Part shown: in pieces, positions 23,409-37,068 of the stretch
Numbering within the stretch: position 1 is the first letter of the stretch
How the letters are laid out: every line of letters starts with the position of its first letter
Assembly (NCBI GenBank): GCA_022605405.1
Contig: JABYQQ010000001.1
Coordinates: 2,728,001-2,792,000, forward strand
Direction of reading: 5' to 3'
DNA length: 64,000 bases
Source of the DNA: Earliella scabrosa
Lineage: Eukaryota; Basidiomycota; Agaricomycetes; Polyporales; Polyporaceae
Position numbers and translations under genes: made by a program
Notes under the pieces: generated by a model
Told to the model about the DNA's origin: nothing
Seen by the model: only the letters and a program-made list of their open reading frames with translations
Database searches by the model: none

Positions 23409-23416
23409 TATAAAAG
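23409..23416 (+). promoter_or_regulatory. TATA box of the manganese peroxidase gene
   Basis: TATAAAAG 120 nt before the ATG at 23529, giving an expected leader of about 90 nt. Confidence 0.7.
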
Positions 23417-23422
23417 ACGTGC

Positions 23423-23429
23423 TGCACAC
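23423..23429 (+). promoter_or_regulatory. Possible metal-response element
   Basis: TGCACAC fits the TGCRCNC core of metal-response elements described in white-rot peroxidase promoters. It lies just downstream of the TATA box rather than upstream, which weakens the call. Confidence 0.3.
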
Positions 23430-23528
23430 GGCTGACTGACCAGCACTCCTCCAGAGTCTCTTACCAGCTGCAGCTCTCAGCAACTAGCCTTCTCGAGCTT
23501 CACCTCTTTCAACCCTCAAACAGCAAAA

Positions 23529-25332
<1,804 letters not shown>

Positions 25333-26011
25333 GCGCGGTCCTCTGTAGTTCAACAGGGTCCTTTTCAGGGTCGACAGAATGTCTCCGTGACCGGGCGATG
25401 CTGGATATTGCGCTCTATTCCTCCCATGGTGGCCGACCACCACCACCCATGACATATAGAAATGCATCTGATACTCCGTCGCTACGTGTTGATATATTGT
25501 TCAGTGAATGCAATTGTGTGAACGTGGTACAACTGACTCTCTACGACGAGAACCTTGGGCCTGGGTTTTCAAACCTTCTGATCATGCAACGCGAGTTTAC
25601 GTCTGTGCCACCGGTGGCCGTGTGAGCGTGCGGGGTAGCTGGTTCTGCTGGACATGTCGTGGGCATATGCATCTCTATCGGAAACAACAGTTTCTATCTT
25701 CAAGATTGCCTGTCGATGACCCTGTTCGGTCTGCTCCCATGCAATAGAGGCTCCAAGCGTCGACGTTCACGACAATTATTATCTATGCAATGCAACAACA
25801 TTGCAATGTGCGTGTGACACATTCATGAGCTATGTAGGACGTTCCCATGCCGGTTGCGACGATTATGTACGGTACGTTGGTTCATACGGTATATCTACCT
25901 AATCGCCAGGGCCAAATACGAAGGGTATGTGTCGGCCAACGGCACATATGTACGCATCCACGAAGTCCACGGGGAGTCCATGGGAATAACTTAAATGTGT
26001 AAGGGGTAAGG
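25333..26011. other. Intergenic between convergent genes
   Basis: Holds the 3' ends of the peroxidase and of the surface protein. No gene seen. Confidence 0.6.
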
Positions 26012-27735
26012 CTAGGGGTAGTACTGGTATGATGGTGGGAGACTGGAGTACACGCTATCTCTATTGAGATCTCCGGTCGAGTTCACCATGTGCCCTGGCG
26101 GTCCTCCGGCGAGCCGTACTCCTCCATCTAGCGACTGTCGCATCGCCGCCGCAAGGTATGCGGGCATGGGCGCGGTGAAAGCGGAGGGCGCTGTGTCCAC
26201 TACACCTAGACGTTCAGCTGCAACAACAGAGTTCAGTGCGTAGTGAATCAGGAAGGATGATAAGAACCCACAGCTTGGCAATTCTGCTGATGAAGTACCA
26301 CCTGCGGTCACGTAGGTAGTAGTCTTCGACGCAGCTGTGTTCGGGCGAACATCCATGCCTGCGGCGTGGGCGCGACGGTCGCCGGGCGGAGTGATGAGTG
26401 GGGTACCGCTGGTGGGGGTGGCGAGCATGTCTGCCGCGGGGTATGGGGGCGCGCGCTGTTCGGGAGAGGGCGGCATCTGGGGGGCTTCTCGGCTCAGATG
26501 AGTCGCGAGGGCGAACTTCTCGCGGTCGAAGGGGAACAGGGTTGACTCCGGGGAGGCCGTCACATTCGGATCTGTCGTAAAGGCTGTGACCAATCAGCAG
26601 GGTGTGCATTCTGCCGATGCGCAGAGATCCTCACCATACGGTTCGATGCTCTTCTCCCTGTCCGCCGCCTCTCGCCTACGGCGCAACCACAATAGCAGGA
26701 AGACCATCAGTGCCAGAATGAAGGCACCGGCTACAGCAATACCAGCGATCACACCAACGGCGATGCCATGCGAGTTGCTCTCGCCCGCGGCCCCTACAAC
26801 CGTTGGTATCGGTATACCGAGGGAGGTTGTATCAGAAGGCGTGGGCAAGAAGGGCGAACCCGTCTGAGTAGGTATTGCGCCCACCAAAGATACAGGAAGA
26901 TTAGAGGAATCATTGCTTGTGGTCGATGAGGAGGCAGAGGAAGTGTTGAAGGAAGAGGAGGAGGAAAGCGTGGTCTGCGTGGCAGACGATGTGGTCGACT
27001 GTGAAGAAGATGAAGAAGACGAACTTGAGCGGGAAGAGGACGTAGAAGTGGTTGTTGGACGTTGGCTAGTGCTAGGGGAAGGGGGCGGGTTGCTCTTGGT
27101 GGTGACTGTAACTGGCTGCTTCGTGACGGTGGTGGTGACGGGCGGAGGGGCTACGGGTCCGGGTACCGGGTCCTCACCGTCCTGGACTGGAGATTCAACT
27201 TCGACTTGAGCAAAGTCAAACCAGAACTGTCGTCCGAGGTTCGTGATCTTCAGAACGTGCCTCCCAGGTGAGAGTTTAGGGGACTCGTAGAACTTCTGAC
27301 GGTATTGCGATTTGGAGACGACCGGATTAGGAACGTACGTCGTTGCAGGGCCGTTGTCAATGGAGTATGATGACTTCATATCGTACTCTCCGGGCGGGAA
27401 GAATGCCCCATAGATGATGATACGTGTTCCTGCATTGTGTGGGAGAGCAAGCCTTTTGAGAGATTCATTCTGAACAACGAGTCATGCTACTCACCTTCGA
27501 AGTAGACATCACAGTCTGCTCCCGGAATATCGCCATACGACACTGTACCCTGCCAGTTCAGACCCTGCGGATCATCGTCCTTGTGCTTGAACGTCCATGG
27601 ACCGTAGTAATGGATCCGTTCGTCCCCGTTGTCGATGGTCTGATATTCAGCCGCGGCCACCAAGCATGCTGCAAGCAAGAAAGCGAAAATGAGCGTCGTT
27701 GAAAGGAGAGAATGGCGCGCGAACGGCGGCAGCAT
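26012..27735 (-). CDS. Single-pass surface protein: signal peptide, beta-rich head, mucin-like stalk, cytosolic tail
   Basis: Start ATG 27735. An N-terminal hydrophobic signal (LIFAFLLAACLVAAAE) is followed by a head with YQTIDNGDERIHYYGPWTF, NWQGTVSYGDIPGADCDVYF and, after an intron, GTRIIIYGAFFPPGEYDMK, SSYSIDNGPATTYVP and HVLKITNLGRQFWFDFAQVEV. Next is a stalk almost entirely Ser/Thr/Pro, expected to be O-mannosylated, then one transmembrane span (IAVGVIAGIAVAGAFILALM) with a stop-transfer WLRRRREA. The rest is a proline-rich cytosolic tail after two introns, stopping at 26012-26014. The plan resembles cell-wall sensors (Wsc/Mid2-like stalks), but the head is not a WSC domain; this head type is common in agaricomycetes and its ligand is unknown. 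Convergent with the peroxidase. Confidence 0.8.
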
Positions 27736-28019
27736 CGAGGAGGGGAACAGCTAGAGAGGACAAGGCATTGGCGTTACGGAGGGGCCGTCGGTGCGGTCAT
27801 ATGTCGTAGCTTACACGATTTCCCAGGAGAGCCATCTTCGGACGGCGCAGTCCTACACACGCGTATTTGATGGTGACCAGTGATCATCTACGCTTGCAGG
27901 TTCGATCGTGGGCAACGCCTCAGGGTCATGGATCCCGCTTGAAGCCGACCATCCACACACCCCGCGTAACCCGTCGACTCTGCGCAGAGTATTCGAACGT
28001 CCTCTTTCTGGCTCACGTC

Positions 28020-28591
28020 TCAGCGCGGGTAGTATATGCTGCCGGGCACGAAACCGACATACTGAAGTAGGTGATGGTGGATCACCGTATTCAGGCACAC
28101 ACTTGCCGACAGGACCGAGAGTAGCCGGATAATCAGAAATGTTGATTCGACGGGTCAAGGACCTTGCCGTTTCCTTATTGGCTACGAAGATACCTGTGAT
28201 TGATCAGCTTGTGCATGTCCGGGACTCCCGGTCACATACTACTTACGACCTACCGCGACTCGGGAAAGCATAGCCATAGGCGTCAACGTTGCCTTTTGCA
28301 GAGAAGTTCCTCGCTGTGCCGGCGTGCGCCGTGCGGTCCTGCAAGCCACGACACTCTTCATGTCTGCAGAGAGCTATAAGTAGCTACCGTTGAGGGATGT
28401 CGCCGGTAGGTCCAACTGTTACCTGCCTCCGATGCCCTGCAGGCTACCAGTGGCGCAATGATCGAAAAATGAAGTGGCATGCCTGAGGAAAGGCCTCCAC
28501 AACAGGGTATCCCCCCTCGGCGTACCAGAGCTGTAGCTGCGATGACTACAAAGCAGAGGTGGTTTATCTTGAATTCCACGGAAGATGACAA
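28020..28591 (-). pseudogene. Possible small secreted-protein gene lacking an ATG
   Basis: Reading from 28591 the frame gives a hydrophobic leader FKINHLCFVVIAATAL ending at a GTACGC donor, a 14-nt exon, then HEECRGLQDRTAHAGT, FSAKGNVDAYGYAFPSR, an intron ending ATCACAG, IFVANKETARSLTRRI and ISDYPATLGPVGKC, and in a shifted frame YVGFVPGSIYYPR with TGA at 28020-28022. Junction phases agree for the first three introns, which argues for a real gene. No ATG precedes the leader (the codon there is TTG and a stop lies upstream in frame), and the last segment needs either an implausibly short intron or a one-base frameshift. I infer a decayed small secreted protein of unknown function. Confidence 0.4.
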
Positions 28592-28816
28592 GCTCGTGAA
28601 GGGTGTATTTCAGGTGTAGTTGAGCTCAAATGGTACCTTATCTGGAAGTTATCTGGGTCAGCGTCTGTTCAGTGCTGACATAACAACAAGCACCGCGTAT
28701 TGCCGAAACCTAATTTTTTGCTACCTTTGCGATCTCAGAGTCATTCTGGCTATCCTACACACCGTCGACAACAGCGACGACATCCTCTCGTTTACACTTA
28801 AAACTAGCTTGCCGCC

Positions 28817-31749
28817 ATGTCTAGATTCTTCCGCGCAGCAGGCGATTCCGACAGCGAAAGCTCTTCCTCTGAGGAGGAGGAGCTTATGTCAAGTGACGAC
28901 GAGGGTCCGAAGCAAACCGCACCGTCGACCAAGCCCGCGATGTCCAGATTTCTGAAGAGACCGGGGGACTCCGACTCTTCCGATGAGTCGTCCGATGAGG
29001 AGGAGAGCGAGATGAGTAGCTCAGAGGAGGAGCAGGAGGTCAAGCCGAAGGCTGGGCGGTTTTTGCGCGGCGCATCGTCAGAGGAGGATTCGGACGAGGA
29101 TGTGAAGCGTGTGGTCAAGAGCGCGCGGGACAAGAGGCTAGATGAGATGGAGGCAACAGGAAAGGCGATGGATAATGCGCTCAAAATCAACGACTGGGTT
29201 GCAATACAGAACGGTAAGCTTGTTGCGCCTCAAACCATCTCTTCACCCGCCTATATGCAGGGTCTTACCGGATTTCGTGCGACGCGTAGAGTTCGACAAG
29301 CTCGGGCGCATGGTACAGCGGACGCAAAACGTCTCCGAGCCGGTGCCTCCATTCTATATCCGCACGATCGTTAACCTTGAGAACTCGATAAATGCGGCCG
29401 TCGCGAAGGACAAGGAGTCCAAGAAAAAGATGAACGCGAGCAATGCTCGCTCTCTAACCGCGGTCAAGCAGAAGGTTAAGAAGATCACGAAGGAATTGGA
29501 GAAGGAATTCAAGCGGTTCCAGGAGGTATATCGTGGTTCACATTGCTTCACCACATGGACACGACTGAGCGGATAATCAGGATCCCGAGGCTTTCGAGCG
29601 CGAGTATCAGGCTACATTTGTTACGGAAGCTGCACCCGCTGCCGCCAAGGCGAAGAAGCCGAAGAAGGGTGACGAAGATGAGGACGAGGAGTTCACAACG
29701 GTTGGAAAGGGTGGCAAAGCTATCCAGTTCACCCCCGAAAGCATCTTCAAGAACCTGCAGGTCATCCAAGAGGCGCGCGGGAAGAAGGTAAGACGACGGT
29801 CTCATTGTACAGGCGCATGTTCTCATCGGGCCTATAGAACACAGATCGGACGGAGCAGATTCGTATCCTGGAGAAGCTCTTGGAGGTCGCGATCACATCA
29901 TACCAGCGTATCCGTGTTCTGCTCGCTCTCATCGCCTCTCGCTTTGATTACAACTCTTCTGTCGCGACTCACATGCCGACAGACCTCTGGCTCGCGGCTC
30001 AACGGGAGGTCGACCAACTCATCGCGATTGTGATCACGGAACCAGGGTATTCTATCCAGGAGATCACGGAGGACTATGACGAATTCGCCGAGCGTTCGCC
30101 AGCTACCGAGAAAGATGGCGTCGTGCGCATCCGAGGCAGTGTCATCAGTTTCGTCGACCGCCTGGATGACGAATTCACGAAGAGCCTGCAAAATATCGAC
30201 CCGCATGGCACCGAATACGTCGATAGGTTGAAAGACGAAAAGGCCCTGTACTGCACGATTTGTCGGGCACAGGCGTTGTATGAGAAAACTCAACAAGAAG
30301 ACCCACTCGGGCGCGTCGTCATGCGTCGATTGGAACACATTTACTCGAAGGTAGGCAAATTCGACACCCCGTCGATGTCTAGAACTCACTCATGCTCACG
30401 ATAAACGTTCTTAGCCTGATGCTGTAGTCCTCGCGCTTGAAGCCGCGGTATCAACTTCTGATATCAAGCCCTCCGCCGTCCTCTCGTCGGATAGCAAGAC
30501 GTCCTCCTTGATCCACTCCCTCTGCGTTCATCTCTACAAGTCCGGCAATTCGCTCCTCCGTACACGCGCTATGCTGTGTCACATCTACCATTACGCCCTC
30601 CATAACGACTTCCATACCGCCCGTGATATGTTACTCATGTCGCATCTCCAAGAATCCATCCACAACGCTGATGTCGCAACCCAAATCCTCTACAACCGGA
30701 CAGTCGTCCAGTTGGGTCTCAGTGCATTCCGATGTGGTTTGATCAAGGAGTCGCAGGCGACCTTGCAGGACATCTTCGCTACACAACGGGTCAAGGAGCT
30801 CCTTGCTCAGGGCGTCCACCAACAACGGTACCAGGTCCTCACACCTGAGCAAGAGAAGGCAGAACGACAACGGCAACTCCCTTTCCACATGCATATCAAT
30901 ACGGAGCTGCTCGAGGCTGCTTTTCTCGTCTCAAGCATGCTCGTCGAGATCCCTCTCCTGGCTAGCATCGACTCGGAAGAGCAGAAGCGCAAAGCGATAT
31001 CGAAACCGTTCAGGCGTCTCCTAGACTTCGCGGACAGGCAGGTCTTCACCGGCCCACCAGAGAGCACGCGCGACCACATCATGCAGGCGAGCAAGGCGCT
31101 TCAGGACGGTGAATGGGAGAAGTGCCGCGACCTCATCCAGAGCATCAAGATCTGGAGCCTGATGCCGGAGTGCAACGCGGTGAAGGAGATGCTTGCGAAG
31201 CGGATCCAAGAGGAGGGCCTCCGGACATACCTCTTCACCTACGCGCCCCACTACCGCACCCTTTCCCTCTCGCTCCTCGCCAAGACGTTCTCGCTCTCGC
31301 TGCGCTCTGTCACATCCATCGTCTCCAAGATGATTTGGACTGAGGAGCTCGCCGCGGCGCTCGACCAGTCTGCAGGCGTTGTTGTCTTCAACCGGGTGGA
31401 ACTGACCCGCACGCAGCAGCTCGCGCAGACGCTCGCCGACAAGGTGAACGCGTTGGTCGAACAGAACGAGAAGGCACTGGATCAGAAGCTTGGCGTTAGC
31501 TCGAACTGGAATGAGCGCGCGGATGGCGGGAAGGGAGATAAGCGCGGTGAACAGACCCAGGAGAGGAATCGTCGGGGAGACAGGGCACGGGGTGGAGTTC
31601 GTGGTACGTGATTTCTCTTGTTGAACCCGAACGGTCGTGTGTTGACGTTTGGCTGCCTGAACGCAGGTGGTGCGCGGGGGGGACGTGGTGCTCGGTTTGC
31701 CCAAGGGCTTGGGTCGCAGATGGCCGGCAACACGCAGAGGAACCGGTGA
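28817..31749 (+). CDS. NIP1: Translation initiation factor eIF3 subunit c (Nip1)
   Basis: Core subunit of eIF3, which binds the 40S ribosome and assembles the multifactor complex with eIF1, eIF2 and eIF5. Start ATG 28817: [15 protein letters not shown], then alternating acidic Ser/Glu tracts and a second [14 protein letters not shown] copy, the hallmark N-terminus of eIF3c. Downstream exons include [41 protein letters not shown]-free helical repeats such as [20 protein letters not shown], and [20 protein letters not shown]. The C-terminal PCI domain is at about 31200-31500 ([40 protein letters not shown]). The last exon adds an RGG-type Gly/Arg tail and TGA at 31747-31749. The length fits the family. 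Convergent with the eIF2B-gamma gene, 141 nt between stops. Confidence 0.96.
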
Positions 31750-31890
31750 ATGCTGGCGGTGCTCTCATCATGAACGCTCACGATTGGCCTATGATTACAT
31801 ACATCTCGATTCTGCTGTGCGCTCGCATGTCGCCTTCTTGTACTGTACTGTTGTATCGCTAGCATACATACAGTCATGTGAACATCTCGT

Positions 31891-33871
31891 TTAGTCGCTC
31901 TCTTCCTCGGTGCTGTCCTCGTCGCTCTCGTCATCCGAGGTTTGGTCTTCCGATGCGGACGTCTCGTGTGCGGCCCAGTCGGATGTCTCGAGTTTCTCGT
32001 TCCTGTAGCTCTCTAAATGCGGGTCAGCCGGGAACGGAAAGCGGCAGGAGGAGTGGCTGACCGCCTTGCTGGACCTCGTAGGCGGGCTGGGTAACGCAGC
32101 GAGACAACTCCGCCTTCGCGTGAACCTTAGTGCCCTGTCCGAGGATACATCCTTCCAACTTCACCCTGCCCAGTCGTCCGTTAGGTGGCCCCTCCCTCGG
32201 AACGTCGTCGAGGCACTCACCCTTCGCCGATGACACAGTGGTCGAGGATCACACAACCCACGACTTTGGCCATCTTGCTGATCACACAGTGTTTCCCTAT
32301 AACAGATCGCTTGATGGTCGCCCGCTCCTCGATACGTGTGGAGCGGCCGACCATCGAGTCCGCAGAGATCTGGGCCTTTTGGTCAATCAGCGACCGATTT
32401 TCCGGGTCTGAGGGCAGGCTGTAGCTCGTCTGGCCAAGGAACTGGGACGGACATTGTATTAGCAGGACAACTACCAGGAATGGGTAGAAGGAGAGAGCCA
32501 GGAAAAGCAGGTAACATGGATGGCTGACACATACAAGGCGATTGAGTTCCAGGTAGGAGTGAAGGTTGTTTGCGCGAGATGCGAAGCCGGCAGATGCGCG
32601 GTGCACGACAAGGCCCACTCGCAGGCTCGCTTCGACGGCGTCTTCGTCATCTTGTTCTACCGGCGACGGAACGACCGAGCGAAGGTGCTCGTCGTCTGGT
32701 TCTGTACCTTCGGCGGAATGTCGTAGGCGCGGCTTCTGTGAAGGGACATGCAACGTAGAGTGCTTGAGTGCTCGCCCTTGCGAAACGCCGTTCGCGACAG
32801 GACTGAGGACTATATGGGGAGATATCGTAAGTTACAACACGATCGGTGCACTGGGAGGATGCTCACTATTTCCATACTTTTCCCGCCGCGTCCGCTGATA
32901 CTGCGGTTTGCACAGCCAAGGGATGAACTCTTCTCGGAACGAGTCCAGATGCGACTTCTCGCTGAGTGCGTCCAGGACGGTTCGTTTGCAGACGTATACG
33001 TGCGAGTCTCGGAAACTCGAGGAGAGCTTTGTCCGCGGATACCTAGAGTCCAGGGTTAGCTCTGCATCGCTGGAGATAATCGTGTTCGAAAACTGACTGG
33101 GACAGATGGCTCATACGTAGCTCAAATTCCTCATTGTTTTTGTCCACATCATCTGGCGTGTCCACGTGCAGGAGTGTCCCCGACCGCTCATCGAAGACGA
33201 TGGGGACGTTGGACGGCAGCACGCCCCATTCCTCTGTGGCTGTGCTTTTGTCTGAACGGCCTGTTTCGTAGAAGCATACGGTCGCAATGGCGCCGTCGTA
33301 TGTGGACTCCGTCCTGAACTTGTTGAGGATATGGGCGAGTGACAGGGTAGGGGGTGGGACGAAATCGCATGGGAGGACGATGAAGTCCGACTGGATGCGC
33401 GAGGCAAAATGCCGGAGTAGCGTACAGGTTCCGACGGCGAGGTCCTGAGACTGCTCAAACGGCTGTAGATCGATTCTGAGGGATGGGAATGATGAAGAAA
33501 TGTCGGATTGGATATAGTTGGACATCGCGGAGCGATGCGACGTTGGGCAAATGAGCAGGATATCTGGAGAGAAGCTGGTATCAGGTATCGTAGACACAGA
33601 TGACACAACAAGATGCGGTTCTTACCAGTGATTCCTGACTGCTCTAGCCAGGCGAGAGGGTACTCCAGCATGGGTTTGTTGCCGATAGGCAATAGTGCCT
33701 TCGGATATGGTTCATCGCCTTGTTTGCTTGTGAGAGGCAAAAGTCTGAGAATCCTCCATCAGTATTGTCCTAACCACCTTATAAAGTTTTTTACTCATTG
33801 CCAAAGCCCGCAAGGACAACGGCAAGAAACTCGCGCGTTACGATCTTGTTAGATGACTCGTCGAAGTCCAT
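31891..33871 (-). CDS. eIF2B gamma subunit (guanine-nucleotide exchange factor, Gcd1-like)
   Basis: Part of the catalytic eIF2B gamma/epsilon pair that recharges eIF2 with GTP. Start ATG 33871: MDFDESSNKIVTREFLAVVL then AGFGNELLPLTSKQGDEPYP and KALLPIGNKPMLEYPLAWLE, the nucleotidyltransferase-like N-domain. Middle exons include DILLICPTSHRSAMSNYI and DLAVGTCTLLRHFASRIQSD then FIVLPCDFVPP. The C-half is a left-handed beta-helix of hexapeptide repeats (SADSMVGRSTRIEERATIKR, SVIGKHCVISKMAKVVGCVI, EGCILGQGTKVHAKAELSRC). It ends in an acidic tail (SDEDSTEEESD) with stop 31891-31893. It lacks the W2/MIF4G domain that would follow in eIF2B-epsilon, hence gamma. Related GDP-mannose pyrophosphorylases lack the acidic tail and have a different N-terminal signature. 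Confidence 0.85.
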
Positions 33872-34793
33872 GGCGAAGTTGCAAACCACGATCTAGGGTT
33901 CGGCAGTACTTATGCTCATCAGGCGCCCGTGCATCTGTGGATCTGACTCGACTTGACTCCAAACCTTCGGACAACCAATGGTCACCATCTGACCAGCGTC
34001 AGCAACCCTATATACCGAGGAGCATAAGTAGACATCCTTATTAGACTGGTATGTTTCTCATCAAGTCATGATCACGATGGCATCGAGCGTGGCATTCACA
34101 GGTCCTCATGTCTGCGTTTACTGAGCCGAACGAACTCTCGAATCGTCCTCGTTCAACGGTCATTTACCATTCCCCATCGCCGCACAGAACTTTCTTATGC
34201 AAGATGCTCATTTGAGGCAAGCTGCCATTGAGCGGATCAGCATTTTTTTCCGTCGTCATGTTCTCGAGCATTATATTCAACGCAGAAATCTCGCTTTTTG
34301 GGGGAGGTCAAAAATAGTCTGGTGGTCTGCAGAAGCCAGACAGTACCCCCGGATATGCTGGAGCCCGTCGGTCTCCAAGAAGCAGAGAACTACGATCGTG
34401 GTGACTCTTTGAGCTAGAACGGCGACTTTATGCCTTCTTTCCATGGTCTCCTCATGGTCTCCTGCTCATGTGCATGAGCTTCCACTAGATTGGCAGGCTC
34501 TGCCCTCCCAGCAGGTTCCGGACACTCCACTAATACGTTACCTTCTCCTCCATGATTCATCGCCATATTCTCTACTAGCGGTTCATTCGTTCTCTGTACG
34601 GGAACATATGCCGCGACTTCGGGAGCGACGCAGGCAATTCGTACACCGCCTGTCAGCTGCACCTCCCGAATGCCCCAACGGATATGCCTCGGCTGCATCA
34701 CAGATGACATACCAGTGGATCGTCTTCCAGACTTTGCAGTTTGGAAGGTATAAATGCTTGGCGCACCTCGGTGCAAAATTCGCTGAGCTCGAT
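33872..34793. other. Intergenic, divergent promoters
   Basis: About 0.9 kb between the eIF2B-gamma and rhamnogalacturonan hydrolase starts. G-rich GGGGGAGG near 34301 and CCCCCGG near 34345 could serve as catabolite-repressor sites. No gene seen. Confidence 0.5.
34749..34755 (+). promoter_or_regulatory. TATA box of the rhamnogalacturonan hydrolase gene
   Basis: TATAAAT 45 nt before the ATG at 34794, implying a very short leader of roughly 15 nt if initiation is about 30 nt downstream. Confidence 0.5.
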
Positions 34794-36669
34794 ATGGACT
34801 TCAAATCCCTCTTGGCGACTGTCCTTCTCGCTACTGCGACGTCTGCCCAGCTCTCGGGACGCGTTGGCCCCACAACACCTTTGTCGCAGAAGGGCACCAT
34901 CTGCAACGTGCTGAACTATGGCGGAAGCATTGGTTCGAGCGACATTGGACCTGCCATCACTAACGCGTTCAACGTGGGTCTTCTGTACCTCGTCCACAGT
35001 TTGTAACTGACATGTGCTCTGCCATAGAATTGTGTCGTCAAGACACCTGGCTCGACGTTGTATGTTCCTGCAGGTATGCCGTGCTTTCCATGATACCACA
35101 TGCGATCGTCTTCATTATCCGTTGTCGCAGGCAACTACCAAATGAAGACTTGGGTCGACCTCAAGCATGGTACCAAATGGGCGTTCCGCCTCGACGGTTT
35201 CATCACCCGTGCTTGTGCGTGTCGATCTACTTCTTAACCATCGCGGTTTACATGATTTAATCCGTGTATAAAGCTACCACTGGCGGAAATATGATCGCCA
35301 TCGAGAACGCCGACGACTTTGAATTCTATTCTGCGAACAGCGCGGGAGGTATTCAGGGCGCTGGATATCAGTGCCGCAATGCAGGGTGAGCTCTCTGACT
35401 CTGACAATGCATCTCAGTGCTAGCTCATCTTCCGAGATGATAGACCTCGTTTGATCCGTATCGTCAACTCACAGAACTGGTCCCTTCATGATCTGGTCCT
35501 TGTCGACTGTGAGTGACGTTATTGCTCATTTCCAGTAATTTAGCCCCAAACTTCTGCAGCACCCGAGTTCCATATCGTCATTCAGTCCGGACATAATGGC
35601 GAGGTGTACAACATGGCCATTCGCGGTACGTGCCACAGCAAGACTGGGGTTCAGCGGAGAATTTGACCCGACTGTAGGCGGTAATATCGGCGGTTCTGAC
35701 GGAGTTGACGTTTGGGGTACCAACCACTGGATCCACGATATCGAGGTGACAAACCGCGATGAATGCGTAACCGTGAAGGTATGTTATACATCACCGGGGC
35801 GTTGTCACCTTCTGATATAGCCACTCTACACAGTCACCCGCAAATCATATTCTTGTCGAACGCAGTATGTACCATGACCCGAGATGGCCTGCTAATCGTA
35901 CTGAATTGGACGATAGTCTGGTGCAACCAGTCTGGCGGCAGCGCCATTGGCAGTCTCTCTGATGGCACCGCCATCGAGAATGTTCTGTACAGGAACGTTT
36001 ACACCAACGGGGGGAACCAGGCGCTCATGATCAAGAGCAACAAGGGCTCAGGATACGTCAGAAACGTTCGGTTCGAGAACTTCATCGCGCGCGGAACGGC
36101 ATACGGTCTCAATATCGACCAGTTCTGGTCCTCCCAAAGTCCGGGACAGGGCGCGGGCGTGCAGCTGCAGAACATCACCTTCGCCGTCCGTTGGGTCCCT
36201 CTGGCATTATTGTCTGCGGTTCACTGATTCTTCCTCGTCTGTAGAATTGGAATGGCAATGTCGCAGATGGTGTCAAACGACCACCCGTCCAGCTCCTTTG
36301 CGCGGACGGTGCGCCGTGCTTCGACATCAACCTCAGTAATGTCAACATGTGGTCCCAGACTGACAAGGCCATCGTCAAGTGCGAGAACGCCTATGGCTCA
36401 GGGGTGTCGTGCATCCGAAGCGGATCGTCGCACACTGCGTACTCCGTAGTTACCCAGTCCGTGACCCGCCCGCCCGGGTACTCTACCCCCACTACGATGG
36501 CTGGCGACCTTGCTTCGGGCTTCGCCACCAACGCTGCCATCCCGACGCCGTGAGTAGCTTGCCTTCTTGTATGCCTGTGGTCAGGTGTGCTCATGATCGA
36601 CGTAGGACAATCCCGACGTCGTTTTTCCCCGGCCTCCCCCAGATCAGTCCGTTGGCGAAGAACAAGTAA
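34794..36669 (+). CDS. Secreted rhamnogalacturonan hydrolase (GH28)
   Basis: Cleaves the GalA-Rha backbone of rhamnogalacturonan I in pectin. Signal peptide [19 protein letters not shown], then [11 protein letters not shown] and [18 protein letters not shown]. About ten short exons build the right-handed beta-helix: [94 protein letters not shown] then SPANHILVE, and [20 protein letters not shown]. Polygalacturonases carry an NTDG and DD pattern; here the first site is GGSDGVDVW and the second [12 protein letters not shown], the rhamnogalacturonase pattern. The C-terminus [15 protein letters not shown] with TAA at 36667-36669 also fits. Length near 440 residues matches the family. A plant-cell-wall enzyme, consistent with a wood or litter lifestyle. 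Confidence 0.93.
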
Positions 36670-37068
36670 GGCAGCAAGTTCGAGCTTCGAATACATTCGC
36701 TCAGGATTGGAAGGCTTTCATTCTCGTCGTGTACTGTCATGTAACGTGTAGTTGGCCACAAGCAATCGACTTGTTCTTCCCTGTTGTTCTTGCCGCTACG
36801 GGCCGGTGCCTGGCGTTAGACGCCCAAGACATATGCTGCCTGCCTGCCCGATCGCTCTGCACAGCGGGCTCGACGCTAGACACTTTGGTCTCCCCACGCT
36901 CATGTTTCATCCTGCAGCTGTTGCTTGACGTGTACATTCTCACTGCTGCCTTCGCCACGACTGCTCTCCATGATTCATTTGGGCTGGTTCTCAGCATCCC
37001 GACTCTTCTTCCATTGCCTCTACTTTGCTCTTGTTCAGCAAACACCCACCGTGCACAATACATAGACA
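36670..37068. promoter_or_regulatory. Intergenic / kinase promoter
   Basis: 399 nt between tandem plus-strand genes. No gene; no clear TATA box. Confidence 0.5.

Larger units (their letters stand above)
22474..23528. promoter_or_regulatory. Intergenic and manganese peroxidase promoter
   Basis: About 1 kb with no gene. The right end holds the peroxidase core promoter. Frames on both strands are short and carry no motif. Confidence 0.6.

Noticed and set aside
31891..33871. eIF2B epsilon or GDP-mannose pyrophosphorylase
   Set aside because: No C-terminal W2 domain for epsilon; acidic tail and initiation-factor-like N-terminus argue against the pyrophosphorylase.
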